DNA of 44,523 bases from CAVPDE01 sp964580575 (GCA_964580575.1 CAZOLJ010000037.1:1-44523), one strand, 5' to 3'. Numbered from the stretch's first letter, positions 22,764-31,024 are shown. The notes: generated by a model not told the origin, from the sequence alone. Made by a program: numbers and translations.

Positions 22764-24878
22764 CTACTGGTATTTGATGCTGAATCCGGCGAAAACGGTT
22801 ATGCCGGGCATGGGATAACCCCTCGCATATTCATATTCCTCGTTGAACATATTGTTGACCGCCAGGAAGAGTTCCGAATCGTTCAAGTGCCATGGTTTGT
22901 AGTCAAAAAGATAGCTGATCTTGGCGTTAAAGAGCGTGATGTCATCGAGCTTGTTGCTTTCGCCAAGTTTAGCGAAATTAAGGGTCCCGGTGCGTGCGGT
23001 GGTGCCTTGATATAAGCCCCTCAGATGTTGCATGTCCATATAAAGCCGGAAATTATTCAGAAAGGCCCAGGTGACCCCGGCCTGAAACTGAAACTCCGGA
23101 GTGTAGGGCATATAGTCGCGTTCTATGCCGTCATTGCCGGTGGCTTCGACATCCAACCAGGTGGCGGCTGCAAAGATCTCGAGGGTTTTGATTGGCGTCA
23201 CGGTGCCTGTCAGCTCCAGCCCACGGATCTCATACCGGCCCGTGGGGTCATTCCACACGCTGGGAATGGGTCCGAACAGAAAGGTTTGGAAACGATCTTT
23301 TCCCTTGTCATAATAAACGGTCGCTCCGAGAGAGGCGATTTGAGGCCATGTATGGGTCAGGCCCACCTCATAATGATCAACCACTTCCGGCTTCAGGTTT
23401 TGCCAGTATTGACTGGGATTGGTCACGGTCGAACCGGTGACGACGAGGTTCATCACGGCCACGGGCGACGGATAGATGACCCCACGGGAATAATTCATGC
23501 GAAGATCCGTGTTGGCATAGCCCGACACCAAACCCAACTGGTAGGAACTCACATCCCCGAACTCGTTGTGATCGAAATAGCGAAACCCGGCCGACGGGAT
23601 GAAATGCCATGCTTCGGGAAGACCAAACATCTGGCTTACGGCTACGTAAGGGGAAAAAAGCGTTGTGTCAGGATAATCCCAGACTCTTTCCGCCCGGCCG
23701 CCGTTGATTCCCGGGACGGCAAGCCCACTGTAAGTCCCTTGGGTGTTTCTGAGTTCAGTCATATCCAGATCCGCTCCGACCAGGATCTCTCCACCGGCCC
23801 ACAGACGAAGGAATTCCTTTGCCCTGACGCCATAGGCCGAAATCTCCTGCCGGGACCAGAGCCCGTCGGTGCCGCGGCCATAACGCTGTCCGTTTGTCAA
23901 CTCCTGCAACAGGTCGAAATCAGTCTCATCCCAATAGGCCTTGAGATAGCCGCCGAACTTTTCGTACTGGTGATTCAGAGTCAAGGTGGTGAAAAAGGTC
24001 TGGGTGTCGAAACGCTCCGCCATAGGCCAACTTACCCCGTTTGTGGGGGTCGGCGTGACGGCAGGCATAGGGGCGAGGGTTTGAGCGTCCACGTAGTTGG
24101 CCAGGAAACGAATGTTCCATTCCTTGTTGAACTCATAACCCAGATTAGCGTAATAATTCTGCTGTTGAGCGCGAGAGTGGTCCACATGACCGTCTGTGGA
24201 CACCCAGCTCTGGACCAGGTAGAAATCGAAAGGCCCCTTCTTTAGGCCTCCTGACAAACTCTGGTCAAAGGTGTAGTAACTGCCGCCGCTGAAATCAAGC
24301 CCGATCTCCTGACCGTCCTCCGTCAAGTACTTGGGCAGGACATTGACCGACGCATACCCACTGCCGAATTGAGAGGGCTGCGGGCTCTTGTAAACCTCAA
24401 TACCCCCGATCGTGGACACGGCGATGCTGTCTCCCAAAACCTGGCCGAAGAGTGCTCCATAGCGGGGCACTCCGTCAAACAAAATTGCAAAATCAGCGCT
24501 TGGATGGCTGGCGCCCCGGCCGCGGATGTACAAGCTATGGCTGGTTTGACTTCCCAAGAGATTCTTGCTCTGAAACATGACTCCAGGGACATTTCGCAGG
24601 GTAGACAGGAAGTCATAATTGTTCTGCTTTTTGATCTGCTCTTCGGTCACCACATTGTACTGTGTCCCGAACCTGGTTGGAACAGGGGTGACCGGATTGC
24701 CGAACGGGGCTTCTCTGACGACAATTTCCTCCAAGACCTTTTCTTTCTCCTGAGCCATGGCAGGCAAAGAGGCGGAGAACATGAAAAGGATAGCGAGAAG
24801 AGCCCATAACAGTCTTGGCCTTGCGCGACAAATCGGAAATCGTTGCAGTCTGCTTTTGTTTGTAGAGGTTGCAATCAT
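22764..24878 (-). CDS. TonB-dependent outer membrane receptor
   Basis: A 704-aa receptor. The signal peptide ends near LPAMAQE. A TonB box (EEIVVRE) follows. The plug domain spans about 70-190 (LSTLRNVPGVMFQSKNLLGS, YIRGRGASHPSADFAILFDG, IGGIEVYKSPQPSQFGSGYA). The rest is the 22-strand barrel, ending in the aromatic MPGITVFAGFSIKYQ. It moves a scarce substrate across the outer membrane using energy from TonB-ExbB-ExbD. It is followed at once by a metal ABC system and is divergent from an ExbB/ExbD/TonB operon, so a metal or metal chelate is the likely substrate. A 1-kb region with promoter, leader hairpin and a MITE-like element lies upstream. Confidence 0.92.
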   Translation of the reverse strand: MIATSTNKSRLQRFPICRARPRLLWALLAILFMFSASLPAMAQEKEKVLEEIVVREAPFGNPVTPVPTRFGTQYNVVTEEQIKKQNNYDFLSTLRNVPGVMFQSKNLLGSQTSHSLYIRGRGASHPSADFAILFDGVPRYGALFGQVLGDSIAVSTIGGIEVYKSPQPSQFGSGYASVNVLPKYLTEDGQEIGLDFSGGSYYTFDQSLSGGLKKGPFDFYLVQSWVSTDGHVDHSRAQQQNYYANLGYEFNKEWNIRFLANYVDAQTLAPMPAVTPTPTNGVSWPMAERFDTQTFFTTLTLNHQYEKFGGYLKAYWDETDFDLLQELTNGQRYGRGTDGLWSRQEISAYGVRAKEFLRLWAGGEILVGADLDMTELRNTQGTYSGLAVPGINGGRAERVWDYPDTTLFSPYVAVSQMFGLPEAWHFIPSAGFRYFDHNEFGDVSSYQLGLVSGYANTDLRMNYSRGVIYPSPVAVMNLVVTGSTVTNPSQYWQNLKPEVVDHYEVGLTHTWPQIASLGATVYYDKGKDRFQTFLFGPIPSVWNDPTGRYEIRGLELTGTVTPIKTLEIFAAATWLDVEATGNDGIERDYMPYTPEFQFQAGVTWAFLNNFRLYMDMQHLRGLYQGTTARTGTLNFAKLGESNKLDDITLFNAKISYLFDYKPWHLNDSELFLAVNNMFNEEYEYARGYPMPGITVFAGFSIKYQ

Positions 24879-25390
24879 GATTGTTCATCTCCTTTCTCTT
24901 TTTGCGACATTGTGCTGTCTCATACCTCTGGAAAAGGCATGCGGTCAGTCACCGGTGAAATCACCCATTGACGGAAAAGGAGATGCTCTGGTACATGATA
25001 ATTTGAAGCATCCTTTTCCAAAGGGAGCGCTTCACCCGGAGGGCGGCGAGTAACCTTGGCCGGTGCACGCCGCCCTCCAACTTTTTCAACTGTTCTTTTT
25101 TTTGCTACCACGCGTCAACTTTGATGGTCTCGTAAGAAGTCAGAAAACGCTCTTTTTTGTCATTCCGGTCCGCCTGAGGCGGATGAACTCCGGCGGGAAT
25201 CCAGTCTTCTCAAGTTGTTCCGGACTCCCGCCCCCGGCCTGCGCCGGGACAGGCTTCATTCAGCGGGAGTGACGGCCTGGGAGACTTCTTACGAATTCAT
25301 CGACTTTCGATTCAGGTCATAAGGGCGCTGTTCATTTTCGTTCCTTTCTTCCAGCCTTTTCACATCGCTTCGGCTTGGGTCTGACTCAAA
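24879..25390. other. Long untranslated leader of the receptor gene
   Basis: About 510 bases between the leader hairpin (25391-25446) and the receptor start. It contains the MITE-like element at 25123-25301. Apart from that I see no gene and no second clear promoter. Confidence 0.45.
25123..25301. mobile_element. MITE-like element, 179 bp
   Basis: Ends GATGGTCTCGTAAGAAGTC (25123-25141) and GACTTCTTACGAATTCATC (25283-25301) are inverted repeats matching at 16 of 19 positions. The interior (cgctcttttttgtcattccgg, gaactccggcgggaatccag, actcccgc, gggagtgacggc) is shared with the element at 25700-25860. No coding capacity. Confidence 0.8.
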
Positions 25391-25446
25391 AACAAAAAAA
25401 GCCAAGAAGATCCTCCGGGTTTCGATCCCGAATTGGCCTTCTTGGC
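25391..25446 (-). terminator. Leader hairpin A (attenuator-like) of the receptor operon
   Basis: On the minus strand: outer stem GCCAAGAAG/CTTCTTGGC, inner stem CGGG/CCCG closed by a 7-base A-rich loop (atcgaaa), then TTTTTTT. It lies about 85 bases after a good promoter and has no gene upstream on that strand, so it would act as an attenuator rather than as the end of a gene. Two matching hairpins are at 25891 and 41910. Confidence 0.65.
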
Positions 25447-25534
25447 TCTTTCCTGTTCTACAGTTAATTCTGTTCGCGGACTGCCGGTGAGCTTCCGTGT
25501 GTTGCGCAATTTCGTATTGCCGGTTGTCTCCTTC

Positions 25535-25563
25535 TGTGTAACTCCCCGCACGGCCTTTGTCAA
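25535..25563 (-). promoter_or_regulatory. Promoter toward the TonB-dependent receptor
   Basis: Minus-strand TTGACA (25563-25558) and TACACA (25540-25535) with a 17-base spacer. It drives the leader containing hairpin A. Confidence 0.65.
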
Positions 25564-25615
25564 CAGAAAAGTCCCATTCCTTCGGGCAATCCTTCTCCCG
25601 AATCATGGAAAAACG

Positions 25616-25646
25616 TTGACAGACGGTTCTCTATTTGCCATATAGA
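25616..25646 (+). promoter_or_regulatory. Promoter toward the ExbB-ExbD-TonB operon
   Basis: TTGACA at 25616-25621 and TATAGA at 25641-25646, spacer 19. It is back to back with the receptor promoter, 52 bases apart, and leads into hairpin B. Confidence 0.55.
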
Positions 25647-25699
25647 TTTTTTAGGTATGGCGTCATCGAAGATGCCTGTTTTTTTGAAGCAGCAGCGTT

Positions 25700-25860
25700 G
25701 ATGAACTCGTAAGAACTCCAAAGAACGCTCTTTTTTGTCATTCCGGCCCTTCGACTTTGCTCAGGGTGAACTCCGGCGGGAATCCAGCTTTTTCAAGTTC
25801 TTCTGGACTCCCGCCTACGCGGGAGTGACGGCGTAAAGGACTTCTTACGAAGCCGTCATC
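25700..25860. mobile_element. MITE-like element, 161 bp
   Basis: Starts GATGAACTCGTAAGAA and ends TTCTTACGAAGCCGTCATC, an imperfect inverted repeat. The interior is closely related to the 179-bp element at 25123-25301. It lies between the promoter at 25616 and hairpin B. Confidence 0.8.
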
Positions 25861-25890
25861 GTAGGTCCAAATCGTTTTTTGCGCAACGAA

Positions 25891-25940
25891 GCCACGAAGG
25901 CTTCCGGTCAAACAAAGACCGGGAACTTTCGTGGCTTTTT
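25891..25940 (+). terminator. Leader hairpin B (attenuator-like) of the TonB operon
   Basis: Outer stem GCCACGAAGG/CTTTCGTGGC, inner stem CCGGTC/GACCGG with a 7-base A-rich loop (aaacaaa), then TTTTTT. It ends 14 bases before the first start codon, and no gene lies upstream on this strand. It has the same layout as the hairpins at 25401 (minus) and 41910 (minus). Confidence 0.65.
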
Positions 25941-25953
25941 TGGTTTTCTGCTC

Positions 25954-27702
25954 ATGAGACTCAAGTTTTTCAGTTGTTTCTTGGCCGTGCTGGTCCTTCT
26001 TGCCCTGTCTCTACCGTGTCAGGCCCAAGACAAGACCATAGAACAAGACACCGATAAGGATGGCAAGGTGGACCGGATCTTTCGATTCGGCGAGGACGGC
26101 AAGATCGCCGTGCTGGAAATCGACAGCAATGGGGACGGCATCATGGATCGATTCCAGTACTATGAAAACGAGCAGATCGTGAGGCTGGAATCGGACAGCG
26201 ACCATAACGGAAAGGTGGATCAACGCGATTTTTTTGTGAAGGGGAAGAGGATACGGCATGAGAAAACCTCCACCCCATCGGGCCGGGTCATGGAGATCAT
26301 TGAATTCGATGGTCAGGAAAGGCCTTTGAAGATTCAAAAGGACACCAACGACGACGGTCGATTCGATGCCGTCTTCCATTTCAGGGAAGGAAAACTCGCG
26401 ACTGCGACCAGAGAGCTGGATGGAAAGGTCTTCGTCACGGAGAGTTACGAGAAAGAAAAGCTGGCGGAAAGGCGGGTGGATGAGGATGGGGACGGAAAGC
26501 CGGAGAGAATCGTCCATTACGATGGAGACGGCCTCCCAAGGGAAAGTCGGCACGATCTGGACAGGAACGGGAGTCTGGAGACGACCCGAACCTACAAGGA
26601 AGGAAAGCTCATTGAAGAGAAAAGAATCCGTGACCGGGACGGCACGGTGGAGCTTGTCACGCGGTTCAAGGACGAAAAGGCCTTGGAACAGATGAAGGAT
26701 ACTACCGGAGACGGACGATTTGATGTGGTGAACTACTTCAAAAACGGCATCCCCTCGCGCCAGGAGAAGGACACCAACGCAGACGGCAAGACGGATGTAT
26801 TCGCCCAATTCGATGAAAAGGGGTTGCCGCTCAGAATCGAGGAAGACACCCGGCACAGGGGCAGAATCGACAGGGTCAGGTTGTATCAAAAGGGCGACTT
26901 GCTGGAGGCGGCCGAAGACCTGGAGGGCGACGGCGTCATGGAGACGAAGACCTTCTACAAAGCCGGCAAGCCGTACCTTCAGACCAAAGACAGCAACAAC
27001 GACGGCAAAGCGGATATAAAGGTCTTCTTCGATGCCCAGGGGGAAAAGGAGCGCGCGGAAAGCGACACGAACTTGGACGGAAAAACCGACACCTGGGAAT
27101 TTTATGAAAAAGGAACCCTGGCCCGAGTGGAGAAGGACGAGAAACACCGGGGGAAGGTGGATCTCAAGGTGTTTTACCGAGGCGGCGAAAGAGTCAAACT
27201 CATGAAAGACGAAGACGGGGACGGTCGCTTTGAGCTGAGCCAGTGGTTTGACAGACCTCCCTGGTCCGCTGTCATGGAAGTGGACCGGCTGGGAACCGGT
27301 AAGCCCCAGGCGCGCTACTTTTATCAGGGCAAAGTCCTGCGCTTGAAAGAGGTGGATGAAAACGGCGATGGAAAGATCGACCTCAGGGAGCACCACGATT
27401 CGAGAGGCAACCTGACAAGAAGCGATGAGCGGTTTGAATCCACGGATCACCTCGACATCGCCTGGTTCTACAACGAAGAGGGAGAGGCTTTCCGGGCCGA
27501 GAGAGACAAAGATGGGGATAACCGTCCGGACATGTGGCTCTATTATGAGAAGGGCAGACTGATTCGCCTTGAAGAAGACACGGACGGGGATGGAAAACCG
27601 GACCTCTGGGAGGAATACGACCGGTCCGAGACCCTGCTGAAACGATCCAGAGATTTCAACCGGGATGGTGTTCCCGATAAAGTGGAGGAAAACAAACGAT
27701 GA
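25954..27702 (+). CDS. Exported protein of about 19 DxDxDG-type repeats in a TonB operon
   Basis: A 582-aa protein with a signal peptide (MRLKFFSCFLAVLVLLALSL, then PCQAQ). The mature part is a chain of roughly 19 repeats of 25-35 residues, each with a DTNxDGKxD type loop (DTDKDGKVD, DSNGDGIMD, DTNDDGRFD, DTDGDGKPD) followed by a short beta hairpin with FxxGxLxR. The loops resemble EF-hand or thrombospondin type 3 calcium loops. A few have lost the acidic residues (DTRHRGRID, DEKHRGKVD). It is likely periplasmic. Its stop overlaps exbB (ATGA), tying it to TonB energisation. No ribosome site precedes ATG 25954, which sits just after hairpin B. Confidence 0.8.
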   Translation: MRLKFFSCFLAVLVLLALSLPCQAQDKTIEQDTDKDGKVDRIFRFGEDGKIAVLEIDSNGDGIMDRFQYYENEQIVRLESDSDHNGKVDQRDFFVKGKRIRHEKTSTPSGRVMEIIEFDGQERPLKIQKDTNDDGRFDAVFHFREGKLATATRELDGKVFVTESYEKEKLAERRVDEDGDGKPERIVHYDGDGLPRESRHDLDRNGSLETTRTYKEGKLIEEKRIRDRDGTVELVTRFKDEKALEQMKDTTGDGRFDVVNYFKNGIPSRQEKDTNADGKTDVFAQFDEKGLPLRIEEDTRHRGRIDRVRLYQKGDLLEAAEDLEGDGVMETKTFYKAGKPYLQTKDSNNDGKADIKVFFDAQGEKERAESDTNLDGKTDTWEFYEKGTLARVEKDEKHRGKVDLKVFYRGGERVKLMKDEDGDGRFELSQWFDRPPWSAVMEVDRLGTGKPQARYFYQGKVLRLKEVDENGDGKIDLREHHDSRGNLTRSDERFESTDHLDIAWFYNEEGEAFRAERDKDGDNRPDMWLYYEKGRLIRLEEDTDGDGKPDLWEEYDRSETLLKRSRDFNRDGVPDKVEENKR

Positions 27703-28319
27703 TAGCAAGTCTTTCGGCTCTAATGGCCAAGGGGGGCGTGCTCATGCCCTTTATCCTTTTGTGCTCAGTCATTGCCCTCGCCATTTTCCTTGAGAGGATG
27801 ATCCGATTCGCCAGGCTCAGGGTGCGGGGCGACGGGTTTGTCGATAAGATGGTGCGGCATCTGAAGGATGGCAAAGCGCACCAGGCCTATGAACTGGCTC
27901 TTGCTACGAATACCCCCATGGGCCGTATCCTGGCCCAAGGCATGACCGCCAAGGATCAGGATCGGGAGACCCTGGAGACGGTCCTGGTCAATGCCACAGA
28001 GGAAGAAGTGAGAGACCTCTCCCGCTACATGCACGCTTTGGCGACCATCGGGAACATCGCTCCTCTCCTCGGTTTGTTGGGGACCGTTCTCGGCATGATC
28101 AAGGCCTTCATGGTGATCGAGCAGATGGGCGGTAAGGTCAATGCCGCCGTGCTGGCGGGGGGCATCTGGGAGGCCATGCTCACCACAGCCGCCGGACTTG
28201 CCGTGGCCCTGCCCACGATGGTGGCCTACAGCTATCTCACTCACCGGATCGAGTATTACGAGGCCCAGCTCCAGGACGGCACTGTGGCCTTTATCAAAGC
28301 CCTGCGCAGACAAGGCTGA
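27699..28319 (+). CDS. exbB: ExbB/MotA/TolQ proton channel protein
   Basis: A 206-aa inner membrane protein with three helices: GVLMPFILLCSVIALAIFLE near the start, and the pair IGNIAPLLGLLGTVLGMIKA and TTAAGLAVALPTMVAYSYLT. These are the core marks of ExbB-type channels. With ExbD and TonB it couples proton flow to outer membrane receptors. The start overlaps the previous stop (ATGA), and exbD follows after 13 bases. Confidence 0.93.
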   Translation: MIASLSALMAKGGVLMPFILLCSVIALAIFLERMIRFARLRVRGDGFVDKMVRHLKDGKAHQAYELALATNTPMGRILAQGMTAKDQDRETLETVLVNATEEEVRDLSRYMHALATIGNIAPLLGLLGTVLGMIKAFMVIEQMGGKVNAAVLAGGIWEAMLTTAAGLAVALPTMVAYSYLTHRIEYYEAQLQDGTVAFIKALRRQG

Positions 28320-28332
28320 AGGAGAAGCTTCC

Positions 28333-28740
28333 ATGCTGGTTCACAGAAAAAGGAGACAAGGAATCCAGGTGCAGGCGCCTCTCACGTCTTTGATCGACAT
28401 CGTGTTTCTCCTTCTGATCTATTTTCTGCTCACCACCAATTTCCTGGTGGATGAGGGGATCAAGATCAAGCTGCCCCAGGCAAAAGCCTCGTCCCCGCAG
28501 ACAGAAGAGGTCATCACGGTGTACGTGGACGAGCAGGGCCGCGCCTATCTGAGGGAGCGCGAAGTGCCCCTCAACGAACTCCTGGACCGTCTCAGGGAGA
28601 TGATCGGCACGGACGGGGACAGGCTCGTGGTGGTCCGAGCCGACCGGTCGGTGATCCTGAACCATGCTGTAAAGGTGATGGATATCGCCAAGGTGGCCGG
28701 GGCAGGGCGGTTGAGCCTGGCCACGGAAAAAGAGTTTTGA
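28333..28740 (+). CDS. exbD: ExbD/TolR biopolymer transport protein
   Basis: A 135-aa protein with one N-terminal helix. VQAPLTSLIDIVFLLLIYFL contains the conserved membrane Asp (LIDIVF) needed for proton use. The periplasmic domain includes YVDEQGRAYLREREVPL and VVVRADRSVILNHAVKVMDI. AAGGAGAAGC precedes ATG 28333. It lies between exbB and tonB. Confidence 0.93.
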   Translation: MLVHRKRRQGIQVQAPLTSLIDIVFLLLIYFLLTTNFLVDEGIKIKLPQAKASSPQTEEVITVYVDEQGRAYLREREVPLNELLDRLREMIGTDGDRLVVVRADRSVILNHAVKVMDIAKVAGAGRLSLATEKEF

Positions 28741-28759
28741 TCATCGCGCGGAGTCATGC

Positions 28760-29452
28760 ATGACGCCGAAGAAAGGCCCGAACAAGCTTTTTCTCGGGAT
28801 CCTGATTCTTTCCTTGGGAATTCACGGGGTGGTCTTCCTCCACATCGCAGGGATTCACAGATCCCGCGCTCTGACGGTCATTGAACTGACCCTCGAGGAT
28901 GTATTGAAACCGGTGGAGCGGAATATCCCTCGGCCGAGGCCGAGGCCGAAGCAGCGAGTCGAACCTTTGGATCCTTCAAGGAAGGTCGTGGAAACGCCTC
29001 CCGTGCCTTTCCCGAAACCGATGAAGATCGAGCCTGCCGAATCGGTGCTCCCCGAGCGGCTTATGGAGAAGATCGACGTGGCCTCCTTGCCTCAGGTGCC
29101 CGCAGCTTCCATCGCCGGCCTCGAGTTCAGATCCGCCGGGTCTATGCCTGCAGGTGACTTTGATACGTCGAACGCCTATCTCGAAATGGTGCGGATGAGG
29201 ATCGAGAAGCACAAACAGTATCCCGCCCAGGCCAGGGCGACCTTCAGAGAGGGGCGAGTGGTCGTTCGTTTCACCATTACCCAGGACGGGGAGCTGCGCT
29301 CGCTCAGTGTTCGGAAGACCTCCAACACAAAGGCGCTTGACGAAGCGGCTCTCCAGGCCGTGCGGAGCGCTGCGCCTTTCCCCGCGCCCCCGCGTCACTT
29401 GTTTAAAGGGGACATCCCTCTCGAACTGACCATTGTTTTTGAACTGACGTAG
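28760..29452 (+). CDS. tonB: TonB family energy transducer
   Basis: A 230-aa protein: one N-terminal anchor helix (LFLGILILSLGIHGVVFLHI), a Pro-rich periplasmic spacer (IPRPRPRPKQ, PPVPFPKPMKIEP), and the C-terminal TonB domain with YPAQARATFREGRVVVRFTI and ALDEAALQAVRSAAPFPAPP. It carries energy from ExbBD to the receptor. The likely partner is the receptor at 22764, which is divergent from this operon; no other receptor is in the window. Confidence 0.93.
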   Translation: MTPKKGPNKLFLGILILSLGIHGVVFLHIAGIHRSRALTVIELTLEDVLKPVERNIPRPRPRPKQRVEPLDPSRKVVETPPVPFPKPMKIEPAESVLPERLMEKIDVASLPQVPAASIAGLEFRSAGSMPAGDFDTSNAYLEMVRMRIEKHKQYPAQARATFREGRVVVRFTITQDGELRSLSVRKTSNTKALDEAALQAVRSAAPFPAPPRHLFKGDIPLELTIVFELT

Positions 29453-29491
29453 TGTTACCGGGAGAAAAAATCCGCAGGGGGAAAGCGCCCA

Positions 29492-29683
29492 TCATGACTC
29501 TTCAAACAGGATCTTGTGATTGACCAGGTTCATCTTTTTGAGTTTCCCCTTGAGGATCTTCTGCTCTCCGAAGATGTTGACCAGGCGGAACTCCTTGTCC
29601 CCTTCCGGGGTAATCTCGTCCACAGATTCAAGCACAAGTTCCTCTTGGCCGTCTTTGAAGAAAAATGCATTCGCTTCACACAT
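29492..29683 (-). CDS. cooT: CooT family nickel-binding protein, copy 1
   Basis: A 63-aa protein starting MCEANAFFFKDGQEELVLES, with DEITPEGDKEFRLVNIFGEQ and VNHKILFEE. CooT is a small dimeric Ni-binding protein, with the N-terminal Cys2 as ligand, linked to nickel delivery in CO dehydrogenase systems. It differs from copy 2 (33533-33721) in a few residues (ILKGKLKK versus IIRAKLKS). Only the last codons of its usual DUF3842 neighbour remain upstream. It is convergent with tonB. Confidence 0.85.
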   Translation of the reverse strand: MCEANAFFFKDGQEELVLESVDEITPEGDKEFRLVNIFGEQKILKGKLKKMNLVNHKILFEES

Positions 29684-29762
29684 TTCTCAGTACCTCCTTT
29701 ATGTGGTCATTGATCATCGTCTCGATCAGGTGCGGAAGGTGCTCCCTGCTCGATCCGACGAG
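29676..29762 (-). pseudogene. 3' remnant of a DUF3842 gene
   Basis: On the minus strand this reads VLVGSSREHLPHLIETMIND then HIKEVLRNV and stops. It corresponds to the end of the intact DUF3842 at 33714-34136 (VLVGSSREPLPHLIETMINE, QIKEVLRNV). Similarity ends at about 29762, where sequence from another locus begins. Confidence 0.85.
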
Positions 29763-29763
29763 G

Positions 29764-29902
29764 ACCCCTACCTCTTCCCTCCCCTGTTCCAGAGGTGAGG
29801 CCCAGAGCATTCATCCGGCGGTGAAAAGCCCCAGGATGGCTGCACGGTAATGAAATACTACGACCCCCTGGAGCAGAGCATTTCCTGGTGGGATAAGAGG
29901 TA
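29764..29902 (+). pseudogene. Deleted copy of the ycgQ-yidD junction
   Basis: 29764-29798 matches the end of the YcgQ-type gene (DPYLFPPLF versus DTYLFPRLF). 29784-29850 matches the intergenic stretch at 15946-16012 (agagcattcatc, ggatggctgcacggta). 29849-29902 matches the end of yidD (YYDPLEQS.SWWDK). The roughly 375 bases between, including almost all of yidD, are missing. Confidence 0.85.
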
Positions 29903-30017
29903 GGTTGAAGGAGAGGTCAAAGGGTATGGCGTGCTCGGTGAGCTTGGTATTGAGTTTGTCCTGTCGGAGCGTGACTTGGGCCGTCAGCCTGAAGGCAAAG
30001 GCGGGGAGGCGCAATGC

Positions 30018-30467
30018 TCAAATCTGCCCATCTGCCTCTTCCGCCCGCGCCAGGCCAGCTCGCCTGAGGAGAGGCTGCAGGAACTCGATGAGGTCATCGA
30101 CATTTTCTTGAGATATCCTGTAGACCTCTTCCAGGTCCACCCTGGTGTATTCATGAACCACAAGGTTCCTGAACCCGACTGCCGCCACCATCTTGTCCGC
30201 CACATCTTCAGGGATATAGCCGTTTTCCTGAAGCGTGTAGAGCATCTCGTTCGTGCTGCCGGGCAGGCCCAACCCCTCGTCGCTGATGATGTGCGATGCT
30301 ATGTCGATGCAAAACTGAATAGCCATCTGAAGGTTGAACAGGATTATTTCCTGGAGGTCCAAAGAGGAGAGAAATTCCTGCAGGGTAGCCGGCCTTTTCT
30401 CCTTGACCCGTTTCACGTGACGATGCACCCTGTCGGCTTTGCTCAATAGAATATCTTTGTCTATCAA
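30018..30467 (-). CDS. hepT: HepT-type HEPN ribonuclease toxin
   Basis: A 149-aa HEPN (DUF86) protein. The catalytic RX4-6H motif is RNLVVHEYTRVD at about residues 105-116. Other family marks are LDLQEIILFNLQMAIQFCID and SDEGLGLPGSTNEML. HepT cleaves RNA and is silenced by its MntA partner. It begins with TTG at 30467, overlapping the mntA stop (TTGA), with AAGG just upstream, so translation is coupled. The C-terminal tail (RRAGLARAEEADGQI) is slightly longer than usual. Confidence 0.87.
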   Translation of the reverse strand: MIDKDILLSKADRVHRHVKRVKEKRPATLQEFLSSLDLQEIILFNLQMAIQFCIDIASHIISDEGLGLPGSTNEMLYTLQENGYIPEDVADKMVAAVGFRNLVVHEYTRVDLEEVYRISQENVDDLIEFLQPLLRRAGLARAEEADGQI

Positions 30468-30928
30468 AGGGCACCTTCCATGATTTTGCGGGTAAACCCC
30501 TTTTCCATGATCTTTCTGAGGTAATTGAAGTCCGCTATTCTTGAGAACTGCGTGGTCCTGAAACGGGAGAGAGTATGTGGGTTTGCGTTGTACAAACATC
30601 TTCCGTATTGAAAGATCTGGGCTGTGAGCATTTCTCCGGCAAGGTTCAGAATGACAAGGTGTATCTCTTTCCTGAGGATTCTGGAAAGGCTAATCAAAAG
30701 CTCTCTCTTGAGTTTGGATGAATCGACCGCTGCCTCAGGGTCAAGAAGAATCGCCAAGTCGACGTCGCTTATCTCCTTTGCTCGCCCCTGTGCCCGTGAT
30801 CCAAACAGGTAGACCGCAACAACTTCCGGGCGCTTTCGGAAGAATCGAATAATCCCTTCATTCATGTCAACGGGCTTCACATGCATGGCTCTCTGCATGA
30901 CCGCCGTGTCAGGCGTGTCACCTTCCAA
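30464..30928 (-). CDS. mntA: MntA-type nucleotidyltransferase antitoxin
   Basis: A 154-aa minimal nucleotidyltransferase with the GSX10DXD motif written GSRAQGRAKEISDVDLAIL. MntA modifies and inactivates HepT by adding AMP. The remaining part has ELLISLSRILRKEIHLVILN. The first codon could be TTG 30928, or ATG at 30898, 30886 or 30865; the domain itself begins near the last. It overlaps hepT by 4 bases. The pair makes a complete type VII toxin-antitoxin module. Confidence 0.87.
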   Translation of the reverse strand: MEGDTPDTAVMQRAMHVKPVDMNEGIIRFFRKRPEVVAVYLFGSRAQGRAKEISDVDLAILLDPEAAVDSSKLKRELLISLSRILRKEIHLVILNLAGEMLTAQIFQYGRCLYNANPHTLSRFRTTQFSRIADFNYLRKIMEKGFTRKIMEGAL

Positions 30929-31024
30929 TTCGAATTCCTCATTAAGCTCACAACGAGGGTCTAAGCAAATCCAATCCTAAGAAAACACGGGTGAGGAGTC
31001 AACACAAATCATGGACGGACCAGC

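Noticed and set aside
23025..24245. 406-codon open frame on the plus strand opposite the TonB-dependent receptor
   Set aside because: The receptor frame is full length with plug and barrel motifs. The opposite frame shows no family features.
26011..27708. 565-codon open frame on the minus strand opposite the calcium-repeat gene
   Set aside because: It mirrors the repeat periodicity of the plus-strand gene, which has a signal peptide, clear motifs and overlap with exbB. The antisense frame is a codon-bias shadow.
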